This document shows, piece after piece, positions 1-11,288 of a stretch of DNA of 64,000 nucleotides. The position numbers and the translations under genes are program-made. The stretch lies in the NCBI GenBank assembly GCA_009792885.1, contig WMCF01000014.1, forward strand, positions 10,683,924 to 10,747,923, given 5' to 3'. The stretch is from Eremophila alpestris peregrina. Its lineage: Eukaryota > Chordata > Aves > Passeriformes > Alaudidae. The notes under the pieces were generated by a model that was not told where the DNA came from, searched no databases, and saw only the letters and a program-made list of their open reading frames with translations. Every line of letters starts with the position of its first letter. Within the stretch, counting starts at the first letter, position 1.

Positions 1-2332
1 GGATAAGAATGCAATTAAATGCTGGTGCGGTCTTTAGGCATTACTTGGAATGGCTGGCTGAGGCTGCCAAACCTTTAGCAGGAAAAGTGGCTTATCTCCT
101 GGCTTCCCAAACTGCACCAGAGGTCAGCTGATGAGGTTTTAGGAGTTTGCCAGCTCCATCCCTCTGTGGGATCTTTGGCAGATTGCTCCAGCTGGGCTCC
201 TTCCAGCTCTTCCAGCCCTTTTTTCCATTTTAGCGTATAGCTTGAATAAAGAAAACAAGATGAAGGCTTTCAAAGATAACGCAGTCTTTCACAAACAGAT
301 GCAGAACAAAGCACAGGAAATTCTCAGCAAAGTAAAAAATGAATGTTGTCTGTTCAGGGCTTATCTGGAATGAGTTAGCCTCTTAGTGGACAGATCTGAA
401 ATATCACATGGTCCTGACTGTGATTGCAATGCTCACTAACAGTCTCGTAAGGAGAGAAAACAGGATGGATAAGGGTAGAAATTCAGCCATCTTTAGCTCT
501 CAGAGCTGGAAATTCCTTCAGATGTACCAGAAAAAACACTTATGAGTTAAGCTTGTTGCTGTCATCCCTTGTTGCCCTAAGCCCAAGACTTCTGTATCTA
601 CACCTTTGACTCAACCAACAACGCCCCCAGGATTAAATTCATTCAAATTGGGAAACAAAGAGCATCTAAGGCAGATTATTGAAGCATGCATTCAACTAAT
701 TCTGAATACAACATCACCTTAACTGCTTGTAATAAATCTGTGCTAGTCAGACACACACATACACACAAAGATGTAAAAATGCAGACACGTTTATTACTAC
801 GGAAAGCAATCTGCTATGACTTAACAGTATACATACTAGGTTGTATTTATTTTTTGGAAAACATTCACCCACAAACTCTGGAACATATCTGCTATGTGAT
901 GAACCTCTCATCATCATCAGTTACTTACAGAGAGCAGTTATTTCAGAATGGTTTCTTGCAGATTTTAGATCAAAAAGATCCAAATGAAACCAAACCAAAA
1001 TGTGGAGGCATGCACTCAGAGCAGAGACCAATCTGTTATGAGCCATGAAATGAATGTGACTAATTCCTGAAGAGTTTCACTGATCTAAAAAGGCGACTGA
1101 TCTTCTTGCTTTTCACATCAGAAATTCTACATTCAGATGTGGATCAATGACACTTAAAATAACTTGACACCAATCTACTGGTGCTTTCAGTTTTCGCCAC
1201 ATGACTACAAGGATCCCCAAACCCATTTTGATTGGTATCCCACATTCTTAATGAGTCAAGGCCTCTGAACACAGGTAACGTAGGGCATTTGAGGTGAAGA
1301 CTATGCTACATTGGCAGCTGTGTCAGGCAACTTGCTGAATTGGCTACTGTGCCCATCAGCAGTTACAAATCTCTGCGTTTTCTTCTAAAACCACTTTACT
1401 GCCAGGACTGACACAATAAGGCTTACAGCACACATGACACCTGCTCCAATTAAACACAGCCTAATGGCCTTAGAAATGTCCTGCTGGAGCAAATAGTTCT
1501 CAAACTCTTTCAAACAGAAAGTAATTTCTAAAACGCCCCCATGTCAAATAAAAACTGTTGTGGGAGGTTCTAGGACACAGGACAGCCCCTTGAAGACTGG
1601 AAACATATTCTTTCTAATACTCTGAAAGCACTCCTCAAATGTAGTCTTGCACTAAAAGTTGTAAGCTGTAGTGTAGAAATAATTAGCAGCGGCCTTATTC
1701 AAAGCAAAGCAGAGACAGTTTCAGAAAATACAGTTCTCCAGGACTGACTGCAGTGAACTGCATTACACAGTCTGTGTGTATGAGTGAAACTTCTCTCTGC
1801 ACTTACTTGCAATACTGATTTTATTTTCCATTACATTCGTATTTTCTTAATAAAATGGAGTATGCTACTTTATTGACTGATTTAGTGGTATGTCTTAATC
1901 TCATTTCTAAAATAGAAAAACTAGAATTGACAAAAGGTACAGGTTTTGACAGAGATGGCAATTCTGTGATGTAAAACCACCACCATTCTTTTGGTTGTAA
2001 ACACCAGCCAAAAAGATGCCATGGTGCAAATTTAGGCTGGAGATCTTATGGCTGATAGAGAGAATTATGCAGTTTGCCTGTCCTCTCAAGGGTGCTCTCC
2101 AGACACCTGGTAGAGAAAACAAACCCAAGGCAGCAGCTATGCAGAATTACCTTGAGTCAAGGAAAACAAAATTGTTTTCTCTGTTGGTGTTAATGCCAAG
2201 TTTTTGTATCGTCGAGAGTCAACGCAACACATTTCACCACTATGTAAGAGATGAGTCTGGGGTTTTTTGTTTTGGGTGGAGCTATCTTGGTGCATTCGTT
2301 TGTGGGGTTTTGGGGGTGCTGGAGGTGGTTGA

Positions 2333-2888
2333 CAGAATCATAGAATATCCTGAGTCAAAAGGGACCCATGAGGATCATTAGGTCCAACTCTCATCCCTGC
2401 ACAGCACCGTCCCCAAAAGTCACACCATTCCTAGGAGCATTGTCCAAATACTTCTCAAACTCTGTCAGGCTTGCTACTGTGACCACTGTCTTGGGGAGCC
2501 TGCTCCAGTGTCCAGCCACCCTCTGGGTCAAAAACCTTTTCCAAATATCAAGCCTAAACCTTCCCTGAAACATCTTCAGGCCATTCCCTTGAATCCTGTC
2601 ACTGAGCACCACAGCAAAGAGATCAGTGCCTGCTCCTGCTCTTCCCCTCATGAGGAAGTTCCAGACTGTGATGAGGTCTCCCCTTCTCCAAGCTGAACAG
2701 CCCAAGGGACCTCAGCTGACCTATGGCTTCCCCTCAAAGCCCTTCACCACCTTCATAGCCCTCCTTTGGACTCTAACAACTTTATGTATTTCTTATATCA
2801 TGGTATCCAAAGCTGCACACAGGACTCAAGCTGAGGCTGCAGCAGTGCAGAGCGGGACAATCACTTCCCTAGACCAGCTGGCAATGGG
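2333..2888 (-). mobile_element. CR1 LINE, 3' fragment
   Basis: Chicken-repeat-1 type non-LTR retrotransposon, truncated at the 5' end as is usual. Read on the minus strand it runs from a segment matching the common avian CR1 text around 'gatcacttccctag...ctggc' (2855-2886) through the end of the reverse-transcriptase ORF to the 3' terminus ATTCTATGATTCTG at about 2346-2333. A minus-strand open frame at 2391-2705 keeps the typical CR1 tail: GDLITV, then GRFRLDIWKRF, then HWSRLPKTVV. No ORF1 or RT catalytic region is present, so it cannot move. The residual frame suggests a moderately old copy. No target-site duplication was found, which is normal for CR1. Confidence 0.93.
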
Positions 2889-3004
2889 TTGATTTTTGTT
2901 TTGTTTGTTTTAAGAGAAACATAAACCTAACCACTACACTTATGAAGCACTTTTCAATGAACTTTTTTGCTCATATTCCTGGCAGCTGTTGTCCCTTCTA
3001 GCAT

Positions 3005-3076
3005 CCGAGGTTGTGGTTAGACGAGATGACTGCGCCAATCCTGAGGCTGTGGTTAGACAAGACAAATGTGCCAAGT
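3005..3076. repeat. Two-copy 36-bp imperfect tandem duplication
   Basis: The segments 3005-3040 and 3041-3076 are adjacent copies sharing GAGG-TGTGGTTAGAC-AGA and GCCAA cores. By hand about 27 of 36 positions match. The repeat lies just outside the CR1 copy at 2333-2888. It looks like an old local duplication; no longer array is visible. Confidence 0.7.
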
Positions 3077-5137
3077 CAAGCAGCTTGCTACTATCAAAAG
3101 GGATGGCAGTCTGGTATCCTCTTCCCCTAACTTCCACTCTGGTGCCCCATTTCCACCAAATTAGCACATGGTGCTCCACCTGACCTCTTAATGAACATGT
3201 GTAGTTCATTAAACTAGAAAAAAATGCTTATATTTTAATTATTTTTTCTGGGCTAGTTTTCTGTCACATTAGTACTCTAACAGCTGAACTGCATGGGCAG
3301 ACAAATGGCAGAGCCAGCGCAAGGCACAAGGTGAAAGGATGGGGCCAGACCCATCAGCTACTGCTGAACTCTTTCCCACCTTTGCTCACCTTATTTATTT
3401 TAGGCCTACAATAACTCAGTCTGCTACAGATAATGCACACACCTCTGCAGACTCTTCACTGCCATTCTCATTTTGTATTACTTACAATTAGCAACATAAA
3501 AAGAGGCAAGATTATTTTTAGAATTTGTTTGCCTAGAAAGGCACTCAGGAGCTCTTTTTAGATGGTCATGAAATAAGTTACAAGAAAATTAATTATACAA
3601 TTTTTCTGTTTCACAGGGTAAAGAAATATCCATCCCTGTTACATTTGAGAGGAGAAGGAATATGGTGTTTTGTGAAAGAAAATTTCCTATCAGTCTTGCC
3701 AACCATTGAAATTTTATTAAGACAGAAGCACCATTTGGATGGACATAATCAAATATGGTTGAGGTCACCGAGGGCATAATTTGGCTGCAAAATTTTTTAT
3801 AAATGGTGATGATGGAAAAGGCAAAGAAGAACCTGTGTCACACAATGAACAAGCAAGTCCCTGGCAGGCTCAAAATTAATTCTATTCTAGAAAACAAAGA
3901 AAATAAAAGAGATTTGGAAATTTTCAATGAAGCCCAACTCAAACATCCTGTTATTTATTTGTAAATCTTTAAATTCACTTGGCAGGAAGCACCAAAGTGA
4001 AAGTGATGTTGAGTGCCATGACAAATTTGTTCAAATGCTTATTTTCTGAACCTTTTAGTTGAAAACATCTATATTTAATCATAGTTTAAAACCAGCCAAA
4101 AAGGCTGTTTACTCTGAATGTAAAGGGAAAATATTGCGAAGTTGAAAGAGGTATTTCTGTTTCTGTAAATGCATTTTTAAAACCCACTTACAGACAAGGG
4201 TCCTTGGCAGAGTCACAATCCTCTAATAATGCTTAGGAGACAGACAGACATTACCCACTGTCAACAAATGCAATCTCACATCACTGATGGGAGTGAAAAG
4301 CTCCCTAGACAAACGTTAGCATAAAACCTTCTTGCAGTACTTAATTGCAGCCTTCAGAAATAAGAGAGATGAAGTTATCAGTATATCTGAACCATCACAA
4401 TGAATGACGAGGGCAGCTTTCTTGCCCAAAACTGAAGGCTGAGTAGCAACCCAGCCAGGGAATGAGACCCACACTGCTCCTGGCACACGGAGCCGCAGCT
4501 GAAACAACAGTACTTCCCCCAAGGGCTGCCATGTTTTCATCTGCAGGAGTCAGAAGAGGAGAGACATGGTCTAAGGGAAGGCATGGTTGCCCAGCTGGCA
4601 GCTGCTGCCATCCCCTCTTAGTTAGCTTTTGGCAGATAATACATGGCACTGAGCTGAAGCACTCAGCAGTGTTTAGGCATTTCTACCACATCTGTTGCGA
4701 TTGTCATGGCATGCTTGGAATACCATCTACACGGCCAGGGAAAAGAGGTTTCACCAATAACCTGAAGCCAGATGAAGACAGACCCATGCCACCCTATCAC
4801 TGGGCACCTTTCCTTTAACATGGCTCACTGGGGAGCATGGACAGAAGCCCCTACGAAGTGAGCAGAAAACATTTGAAAATGCATGCACCAATGACAAAAT
4901 GAGCAATTTTCAAAATGCACTGCTGCCTTCCCAGTGTGGAAGCCAAGGGATGGGCAGACCCAGGAATCAGAGGTTGGTGCTACCACTGGGTCTGGCACCA
5001 CAGTCCCACCAAGAACTGTCTCAGAGCCTCCTGCCTCTCAGTGTGGAGATGCATCATTTGTGGAAAAAACAACTCTCCAACAAAAGTCTCGTGAAGGTTT
5101 GTGTGGCAATGACTGAGGGCAGAAGCAGGCCAGTACA

Positions 5138-5260
5138 AAGTGGTGCAGGCCCCATCCCTGGAGGTGTTCAATAAACAACTGGACTGCTGTGGTCAAGTTA
5201 ACAAGGTAGTGATCAGACAAAGCCTGGGAGTCTTTTCCAATCAAAATGATTCTGTTACTG
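5138..5260 (+). mobile_element. CR1 LINE, short degraded 3' fragment
   Basis: The plus strand carries the CR1 3' block: 'ccatccctggaggtgttcaa' at 5152-5171, then 'caacTGGAcTGctgTGGtcaa', 'aaggtagtgatcaga', and the terminal 'ttttccaa...atgattctg' near 5234-5254. The order and spacing match avian CR1 3' ends, but with more substitutions than the copy at 2333-2888, so it is older. It lies about 2.2 kb away from that copy in the opposite orientation. Confidence 0.82.
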
Positions 5261-8200
5261 GAGAAAGGGGCACGAGGGACTTTATGGTCCAACCATCACC
5301 TCCATCCACATGCTGACATGGTTCCCAGTCTATTTAAAGTACATACATAAAATAAGTAAGTTCCTTAAACAATCTTAAATGTAAGGTGAAATCTCTCAGA
5401 ATAGCAGAATTACATTTTTTACTTATCTCTTTATTTACTTAATGAACAAGACTTCAACTTCTGCCTTGAACCAAAGCATTCCCTCACATACATTTGATTT
5501 CCCAAATAAATTATGCCTGCTGTGAGCTTAACCTAGATGACATGTTTGCCATGACACCTTTCTGGGACAAAGCATAGCTGGTGAAAACAAACTATCTGCT
5601 TGAATAATTCTAACGTCTCATTTGTCATCTCTGTAGATTAACTAACCATCTCACACAAATAAGGAAACTTTGTCACTTTTTCCATTCAAGAAACTTCTGC
5701 ATCACAAATTTCTTTATTGTGAGTTTTGAGAAACAGAACTTAAAATCTTAGGTTATAAAAGTTTGCTTTATGATATAGTCTTTAGAGGGTACTGGACTTA
5801 CTCTCATCAACAGAATGCAAGCCATTATTACAGCTTTCATTGCCTCTCTTATAGTCCTATCTCACATTTCAAGCTACACAAGAAGAAAACAAATTCCCAA
5901 AGGATTCAGTTCTCCTTTTAGATGAGGATCTCTGAAAATTGGTATCACTATTCCAAACACCAATCCCTATTCTTAAAATTCTAACGCAAATGACAAGCAG
6001 CAGTAATCAAAATCACTAAAGAGGTCCCACTGGGTTTTTCCAGCACACGACCTTGTTTCCATAATCAGAGTTCCAGTATCCCTTTTAGGGCTGCAGAGAG
6101 TTTCTTGATAACCAGCACAAGCACCTCCTTCAAATTTTATATTCCCAGGGGCTGAAGACGAACATGTAGGAAACAAAGGCATACTGTAGGGTGTTGTTCT
6201 ACACTTTGTAAATATCCAGAGTCAACATAAACACACATGCAATATAACCACTGATATGACCATCAAAATATACCCACTTCCCTTTCTCTTTAATCAGAAC
6301 CACTTAAGTAACAGGGTTTCAGACATAAACTAAAAATGGCTGGGTTATTTTCAAGATTACAAGTGGATTTAATAGTGAGACAGGCAGCTAAGGTATTATC
6401 ATATACAAAATTGCCAAAAGTAATTTCAATTTTTTTTTATTTTAAATTTTATTTTTATTATTTAGAGAGGCATAGAAGTTAATTGTCTCTGCACCACCCC
6501 CAGCACATCAGAGCTTGCAGAAACTTTAATACAGAAAAGACTTCTGTTAATGAGTTCATCTTTCACATTTAAAATTAATTTGCTTTTCACACTATCAATC
6601 AAAGAGGCACCATTATTCCAGCTACCAAATCATTAATGATACTACTGAACTCACTAGATGAAATACAATTGACAATCATTTTCATAGAAGTTTAGCTGAA
6701 GCTTCACAAAGACTGGGAAAGGAACTTTTGTAGCATGTTTATCAAATGCATAAAAACTTAAAGACACAAGTTGCAAGGAGCTGGTGTACCTTCTACCTTA
6801 TTGCTCAAAACAAATACTTTCCACTAAAACAATTTACAGATTGCAAATCCATGAATAAGTAAGTTAAGAACTGGCAGTTATAAACCAGACAAGAGAAAGT
6901 CTCTCTGCATTACAGATGGTGGCACCAAGATGAAATCCTGCTATTTGGCTGTTTGCAGTCCTCTCAGCTACCAGGAGCACACAAGACAAATCCATACTCC
7001 TGCACAGAGAGCCTGAATCCCCCTTCCTTTCCACTTTTGAAAATGGTACATTTGCCAGGTACTGAAAGGTGACCTATTCAATTTTCAACAGTAACATAAA
7101 TAAATGAATAAAAAATGGGTCACTCACATAAAACTACATTTAACTGCATGCTACCCTCTGGAACAACATGCAAAAAACAATGGATGTGGCCTGAAAGTTG
7201 AACAGAGGACAAATACAAGGAAACATTTTTTCTTCCCAACAGTACGAAATCTGGGGTCTACGACTTATCCTTAAAACACTACACATTTCCCTGAATTCAA
7301 AACAGCTCAGTAATTTCTCTGGATGACCTGCTTTTTTCTCAGTCCACAGAGACCCATGGATTTGAAAATATGTGGCTACACTTTTTTTTAAATGTAATGA
7401 ACAAATTGCATGTTTCAATTGATTTTCTTCATGTCACTGCACAATATCAATCCTCTTCCATTTGCTAATTTTTCTCTGCATAATAAAACATTCTTCCAAA
7501 TATCAATGGCTAAAAAAAAAAAATGCTTTTGGACAGAGATGTTGAGACAGAGCAGAGCCAAGACAGGACTTTTAAAAAATCATTTAGCACAGAAAGAGCA
7601 ACATAGAATTTCATTCTGGCTCAAATAAAAAAACCCAATAATAAAAAAAAAACCACAAACAACTGGTCATCTATTCCTCTGAAGGAGAAAAGCTCTGAAG
7701 ATGTGAGCTCTGCTGCTGCCAGGGGAAGCCAGTGGCATACTCCATGTCTGGTACCTGCATTGACACAACATTCCCAGCCAACTCACTTTTTATCTAAGCT
7801 GCCTTTGGAGAAACTAACACCATGAAAACCTCAGTCATCCTGTAACCTGGCACATCATCAAAGCCTCCTAACACACAATTACTGTGCTTCATGCCTTTGG
7901 ACTTTTTCCTTTGACTAAACAAAACCCCCACAATGGAATAAGAAACTTTGCAAGAGAAATTGTGTTTGACAGAAGATCAATGATGCAGAGGTGTTGGAGG
8001 GAAAAAAGCCAGTGCTGTTTTGTGTACACCTCCAAGCTTATAAATGCCTTGCTCTGAAAGCTAGATGCCCCTTCCCATCAGATCAGTGTTTGATATTATT
8101 AGTGAACTTAGAAGTCTGAGGTCTTCTTTAATCACATTAAGGAGTTTGCAATTTCTTACACAACATAGTGACTTTATCATGCTGCCTGCAGTTATCCATA

Positions 8201-8975
8201 GGTTTTTTGCCTTGTCGGCAATAATGCTCAGTGGAATCTGACTCACCATGTCAACAGCACAAGCTACATATCAATATGAATAACCTACCAAGCAAGCACC
8301 CAGCTGCTGCTTTAATACATTAGCACATGTATAGTTATGCACATGCCTAAAAGGAACTGCCATAAACCTCCATAAAGAAACAAATAAGCTCTTGTGAGTG
8401 AAAACTGTAAGCCTGCCCAGAAATCTGAATCCTGCTAGTCATCACTTTCAAGCCTCAAGCCAGCATGACAAAGCCTTTTCAAGTAAGGGTCTAAGTGAAT
8501 CTGAAAGAGACACACTTGATATTCACCTCTCAGGACCTCACAGCTTTTTTAAGTAAGCTTTAAGGGAAGGGGAGGCAACAGATAATAACTGACTAGAGCA
8601 TTAAAGAAATAAAATTCAATCCTTTCAAGCTCCTGTCATCTAAACTTGTCTGCATCTCCTTTTAATACCTTTAAACAACTGCTCTGTGAACTACTGAAGT
8701 AGGGGAGTCCAGTGTCACAGTGCTTGCGTCCTCTCAGCCCTTTAAGTCTGTATGTAGATCCTATGCTACACCACCTGTGGACTTGGATCACTCCAGAGAC
8801 AGATGCTAGTGAGCCAATTTCTTCCATCTAAGTGACAATATGTAAATTCTGTCCAAGTGTACTTCCCCAAGGTAACTGAAGCCTATCACCTCTAAATGGT
8901 TACCTTCTCTGCTGACATACTCTGCACATCAGGAAGCAGACTGACTAGAAGGGCTCCTTTCCTCCAGATTGGCAG

Positions 8976-9000
8976 CCCCTCCCTGTCCTCCCACCTGCCC
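8976..9000 (-). other. G-quadruplex motif / intronic G-runs near the exon 2 donor
   Basis: The plus strand has four C-runs (CCCC, CCC, CCC, CCC) separated by 1, 6 and 5 bases. The minus strand, which is the JARID2 sense strand, therefore has G3-N5-G3-N6-G3-N1-G4. It starts about 207 bases into intron 2. Intronic GGG runs downstream of donors are known splicing enhancers; whether this one folds or acts is inference. Confidence 0.6.
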
Positions 9001-9200
9001 TCCACTCTGATCCCCATCTAAATCAGTAAGCCAGAAACCAAAACATACAGATTCTTCAACCCGGGCATTTCAAGCACTCCAGAAACAAGTTCCTCTGTGC
9101 AGATCAAAAGGGCACAGTGTATGCCAGATGGTGCACTGGTCTCCCTCCTGGCTACAGCATGGAAAAAGGACTGAGTGCTTCCAGCAGTACCACAGAGGGG

Positions 9201-9208
9201 TCTCACCG
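9201..9208 (-). promoter_or_regulatory. JARID2: Splice donor of JARID2 exon 2
   Basis: On the minus strand the junction reads CG|GTGAGA, with the GT at 9206-9205. GTGAG is a strong U1 match. Splicing here leaves the first G of the next glycine codon, in agreement with the human protein, where glycine follows VN. Confidence 0.88.
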
Positions 9209-9342
9209 TTCACTGCCTTGAGGCTCCCGCTAATGCCATCACTGTGCTGCCGCTTCTGTGCATTCTTGAACTCCTTCAGTGATAAATAAAGGACCTTCCG
9301 CACCACCCTCTCCTCTGACCAGGGAATCCCATCACTGTCATC
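9207..9342 (-). CDS. JARID2: JARID2 coding exon 2 (internal exon, residues about 16-60)
   Basis: JARID2 is a catalytically inactive Jumonji/ARID protein of the nucleus. It joins PRC2 (EZH2, EED, SUZ12), helps target it to chromatin and stimulates H3K27 methylation. The minus strand here reads DDSDGIPWSEERVVRKVLYL and continues SLKEFKNAQKRQHSDGISGS then LKAVN. This aligns without gaps to the human N-terminus just after MSKERPKRNIIQKKY, with differences (recalled from memory) only in the second half: S to A after KN, AE to SD after QH, A to S in GIAGS, and T to A before VN. The exon begins in phase 0 with GAT after TTTAG and ends AAC G before GTGAGA, so the last base starts a glycine codon as in the human GLLGND continuation. 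The length is 136 bases, or 45 codons plus one. From published work on mammalian JARID2, the ubiquitin-interacting motif that reads H2AK119ub1 lies in roughly residues 24-58, almost exactly this exon. It is an internal exon, so no start or stop codon is expected. Confidence 0.96.
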
Positions 9343-9375
9343 CTAAAGGATAAGAAAACAGAAAGGAGACATTAG
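9343..9375 (-). promoter_or_regulatory. JARID2: Splice acceptor, pyrimidine tract and branch-point candidate of JARID2 intron 1
   Basis: On the minus strand the intron ends TTTTCTTATCCTTTAG directly before the GAT codon of exon 2, with the AG at 9344-9343. A good branch-point match, CTAAT, lies at 9375-9371. Its branch adenosine at 9372 is 30 bases from the exon, within the usual 18-40 base range. The tract between them is rich in T and C. These signals agree with the exon boundary inferred from protein alignment. Confidence 0.85.
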
Positions 9376-9390
9376 TTGCATGCACCTGAA

Positions 9391-9424
9391 ACAAAACAAA
9401 AAACCAAACAAAACCAAACAAAGC
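9391..9424. repeat. A/C-rich low-complexity tract (T-rich on the sense strand)
   Basis: The tract is made of CAAA and CAAAA units with two CC interruptions. On the minus strand it is a T-rich tract immediately upstream of a second AG (9387-9386), giving a competing acceptor-like signal 43 bases before the true exon 2 start. Confidence 0.7.
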
Positions 9425-10769
9425 CTAAGGCACAGATTATTTTTAATTCAGAAAAAAAGAAAAACTGAAGAAAAATAGTATGCAAGAAAATGCAACCTGA
9501 TCAGCTCTAACAGAGAACAAAAATGTAAGTATTATCATAAAATCAGAGAATTAGTCCCTTTAATCCTTTATTCTGCAAACAGCAGTAGGCTGTACTAGGT
9601 GTTAGGCAGGAAGTAGAACTTAATTGTTAAAATCCTTATAATGAATCCCTCACGGAGAAATTTATCACAGCCAGGAAGTGTTCTCCCTGGTAATTAAGAG
9701 GAGGGAAAAAACAAAACACTAAAATGAATGTTGCAGAAATTGAAGAGGTGAGTTTGGTGAACCAACTTCTCTTGTTGCCATTTCGGCCTTCATTTGTGTC
9801 TCTTGGCTCAGGTAATTTTCCTTTCCAGTTTAGTGATTTGCATTAATTGCAGTGTTACAATGAAGTTGTACATTGATAGCAATGAAGTTATTCTGAATTT
9901 AGCTCAGCATAAAGCCAAGTCTAATTTGGCTCATGGGGCATATATTTTCTATTTTATTTTTAGAAGACAAATGCTATTTTGTCTAAAGGAATACTAGTCT
10001 ATGTCAAATGTACTACTCGCTTTAGTTAAAAGATTAACTCCCTGGAAAAGTATTTCCCTAAAGCCTGTAGCATTCAAATAAATTAAGTCGGCAAATTGAT
10101 AGAAAGTCTTAAGTGACATAGGTAAGTCATCATATTTTCATAAGCCCCTTAATTGTCTTGGGGTCTTTGAAAAATCACTATTTGAACCCTTCAGTTCCTA
10201 AGAGGCTACATCATTGCCAAAGCAAAAGATTAACATTTCTAGGCAGACCTTAAGTGCTAAGTGTACTAAGCGAACTGTCACTGTCACCTCACACTGGAAA
10301 CTCCACAAACCCCATCAGAGATCCCCACCAGGAGGCAGGAGAGCTTAGACCATCCATGTGACAAAGAAAAGACGGACACCACCAACTTCAAAAAAAAAAA
10401 AAGCATAGTTTGGGGTGACCAGTAATAGCATCTTCTTCGCTCCTCTAGTGACATATTGGCATTCAGCTGCTAAATTGTGATCAAAAACATTTCTATCCCT
10501 CACCCCCCTCCCCAAAAAATACTAGGACAAATTACTTGGCAAGGGTTAAAACCCAAAACAAAACAACAAACCCCACCCCCCCAAAAAAAAAAAAGGCAAC
10601 ACAATGACTGCAGTGAAAGCAGCCAGCATTTTGGCAGCAGGATGTGCATTTTGCACAAGGGACAAGCTACTACACTTTGAAGACGGCTGAGCGATGCCCA
10701 GAGAGTTTTAGAGTACAGGCAGCTCTGGGCCAAGAAAGCAAACTTTGTAACCAAACACCCACAGCAACC

Positions 10770-10794
10770 AAAAAAAAAAAAAAAANAAAAAAAA
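10770..10794. repeat. Poly(A) run containing an undetermined base
   Basis: A run of A is interrupted only by an N at 10786. The N most likely marks a base or run length that the assembler could not settle, so the true length is uncertain. The only minus-strand frame crossing it (10500-10805) has an unknown residue and is not a gene. Confidence 0.9.
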
Positions 10795-11227
10795 TCTCTC
10801 GGCAAGCATTTTAAAACGACTAGTACATCCAGTTATTTTGTCAACAAAGGTTTACACAAACAACTCTGGCTTACCATTTTGCTGCCAACGCAGCTTCAGC
10901 CCTAACCAGAAGCAACACTAAACACGAGAGGGCTGCAGCCCAATTTTAATAAAGCTTGCCCAAAGACACCCTCATTTACATTCCCAACAACAAGGGCTCA
11001 GTGGGACATAATGTGTTTCTGTTTACAAGGGAACTACTTAATAAATGCTTAAGGGAGTCAGGCTCATTTAGGAAAAAGTCATAACCACGTTCAGCCCCTG
11101 CCCATGTTATGGACACAGGGCTGTGGATACCACTCACTCCCTTCATTGGCATTCCTACTGGAAGCTGCACAATAACACCCATCAGTTCCTCATCTCAGTG
11201 GCCCATTTACTCTCATAAAAACGCAGG

Positions 11228-11288
11228 AAAAAAATTTAAATATAAAATTAAAAACAAACAAACAAAAAAAAAAGCAAAAGAAATTAAA
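11228..11288. repeat. A-rich low-complexity tract
   Basis: Mostly A with scattered T and CAAA units, ending in AAAGCAAAAGAAATTAAAT. No element boundaries are visible. Confidence 0.7.

Larger units (their letters stand above)
1..9206 (-). other. JARID2: JARID2 intron 2 (5' part, continues below position 1)
   Basis: This is the sequence downstream of exon 2 in the gene's direction. No frame in it resembles the long serine- and acid-rich region that JARID2 exon 3 should encode, so the next exon is outside the window. It holds two good CR1 fragments (2333-2888 minus, 5138-5260 plus), a 36-bp tandem duplication (3005-3076), short CA and A-rich runs, and a G-rich sense-strand segment near the donor (8976-9000). 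I see nothing recognisable in 1-2250, 3220-5000 or 5300-8900 apart from AT-rich unique sequence. Confidence 0.85.

Noticed and set aside
2391..2705. 104-codon minus-strand frame as a possible host gene
   Set aside because: It is the tail of CR1 ORF2 (GRFRLDI and HWSRLP signatures), so it belongs to the retrotransposon.
9536..9560. ATCATAAAATCAGAGAATTAG as a CR1 3' remnant
   Set aside because: The match is too short and imperfect, with no adjoining CR1 sequence.
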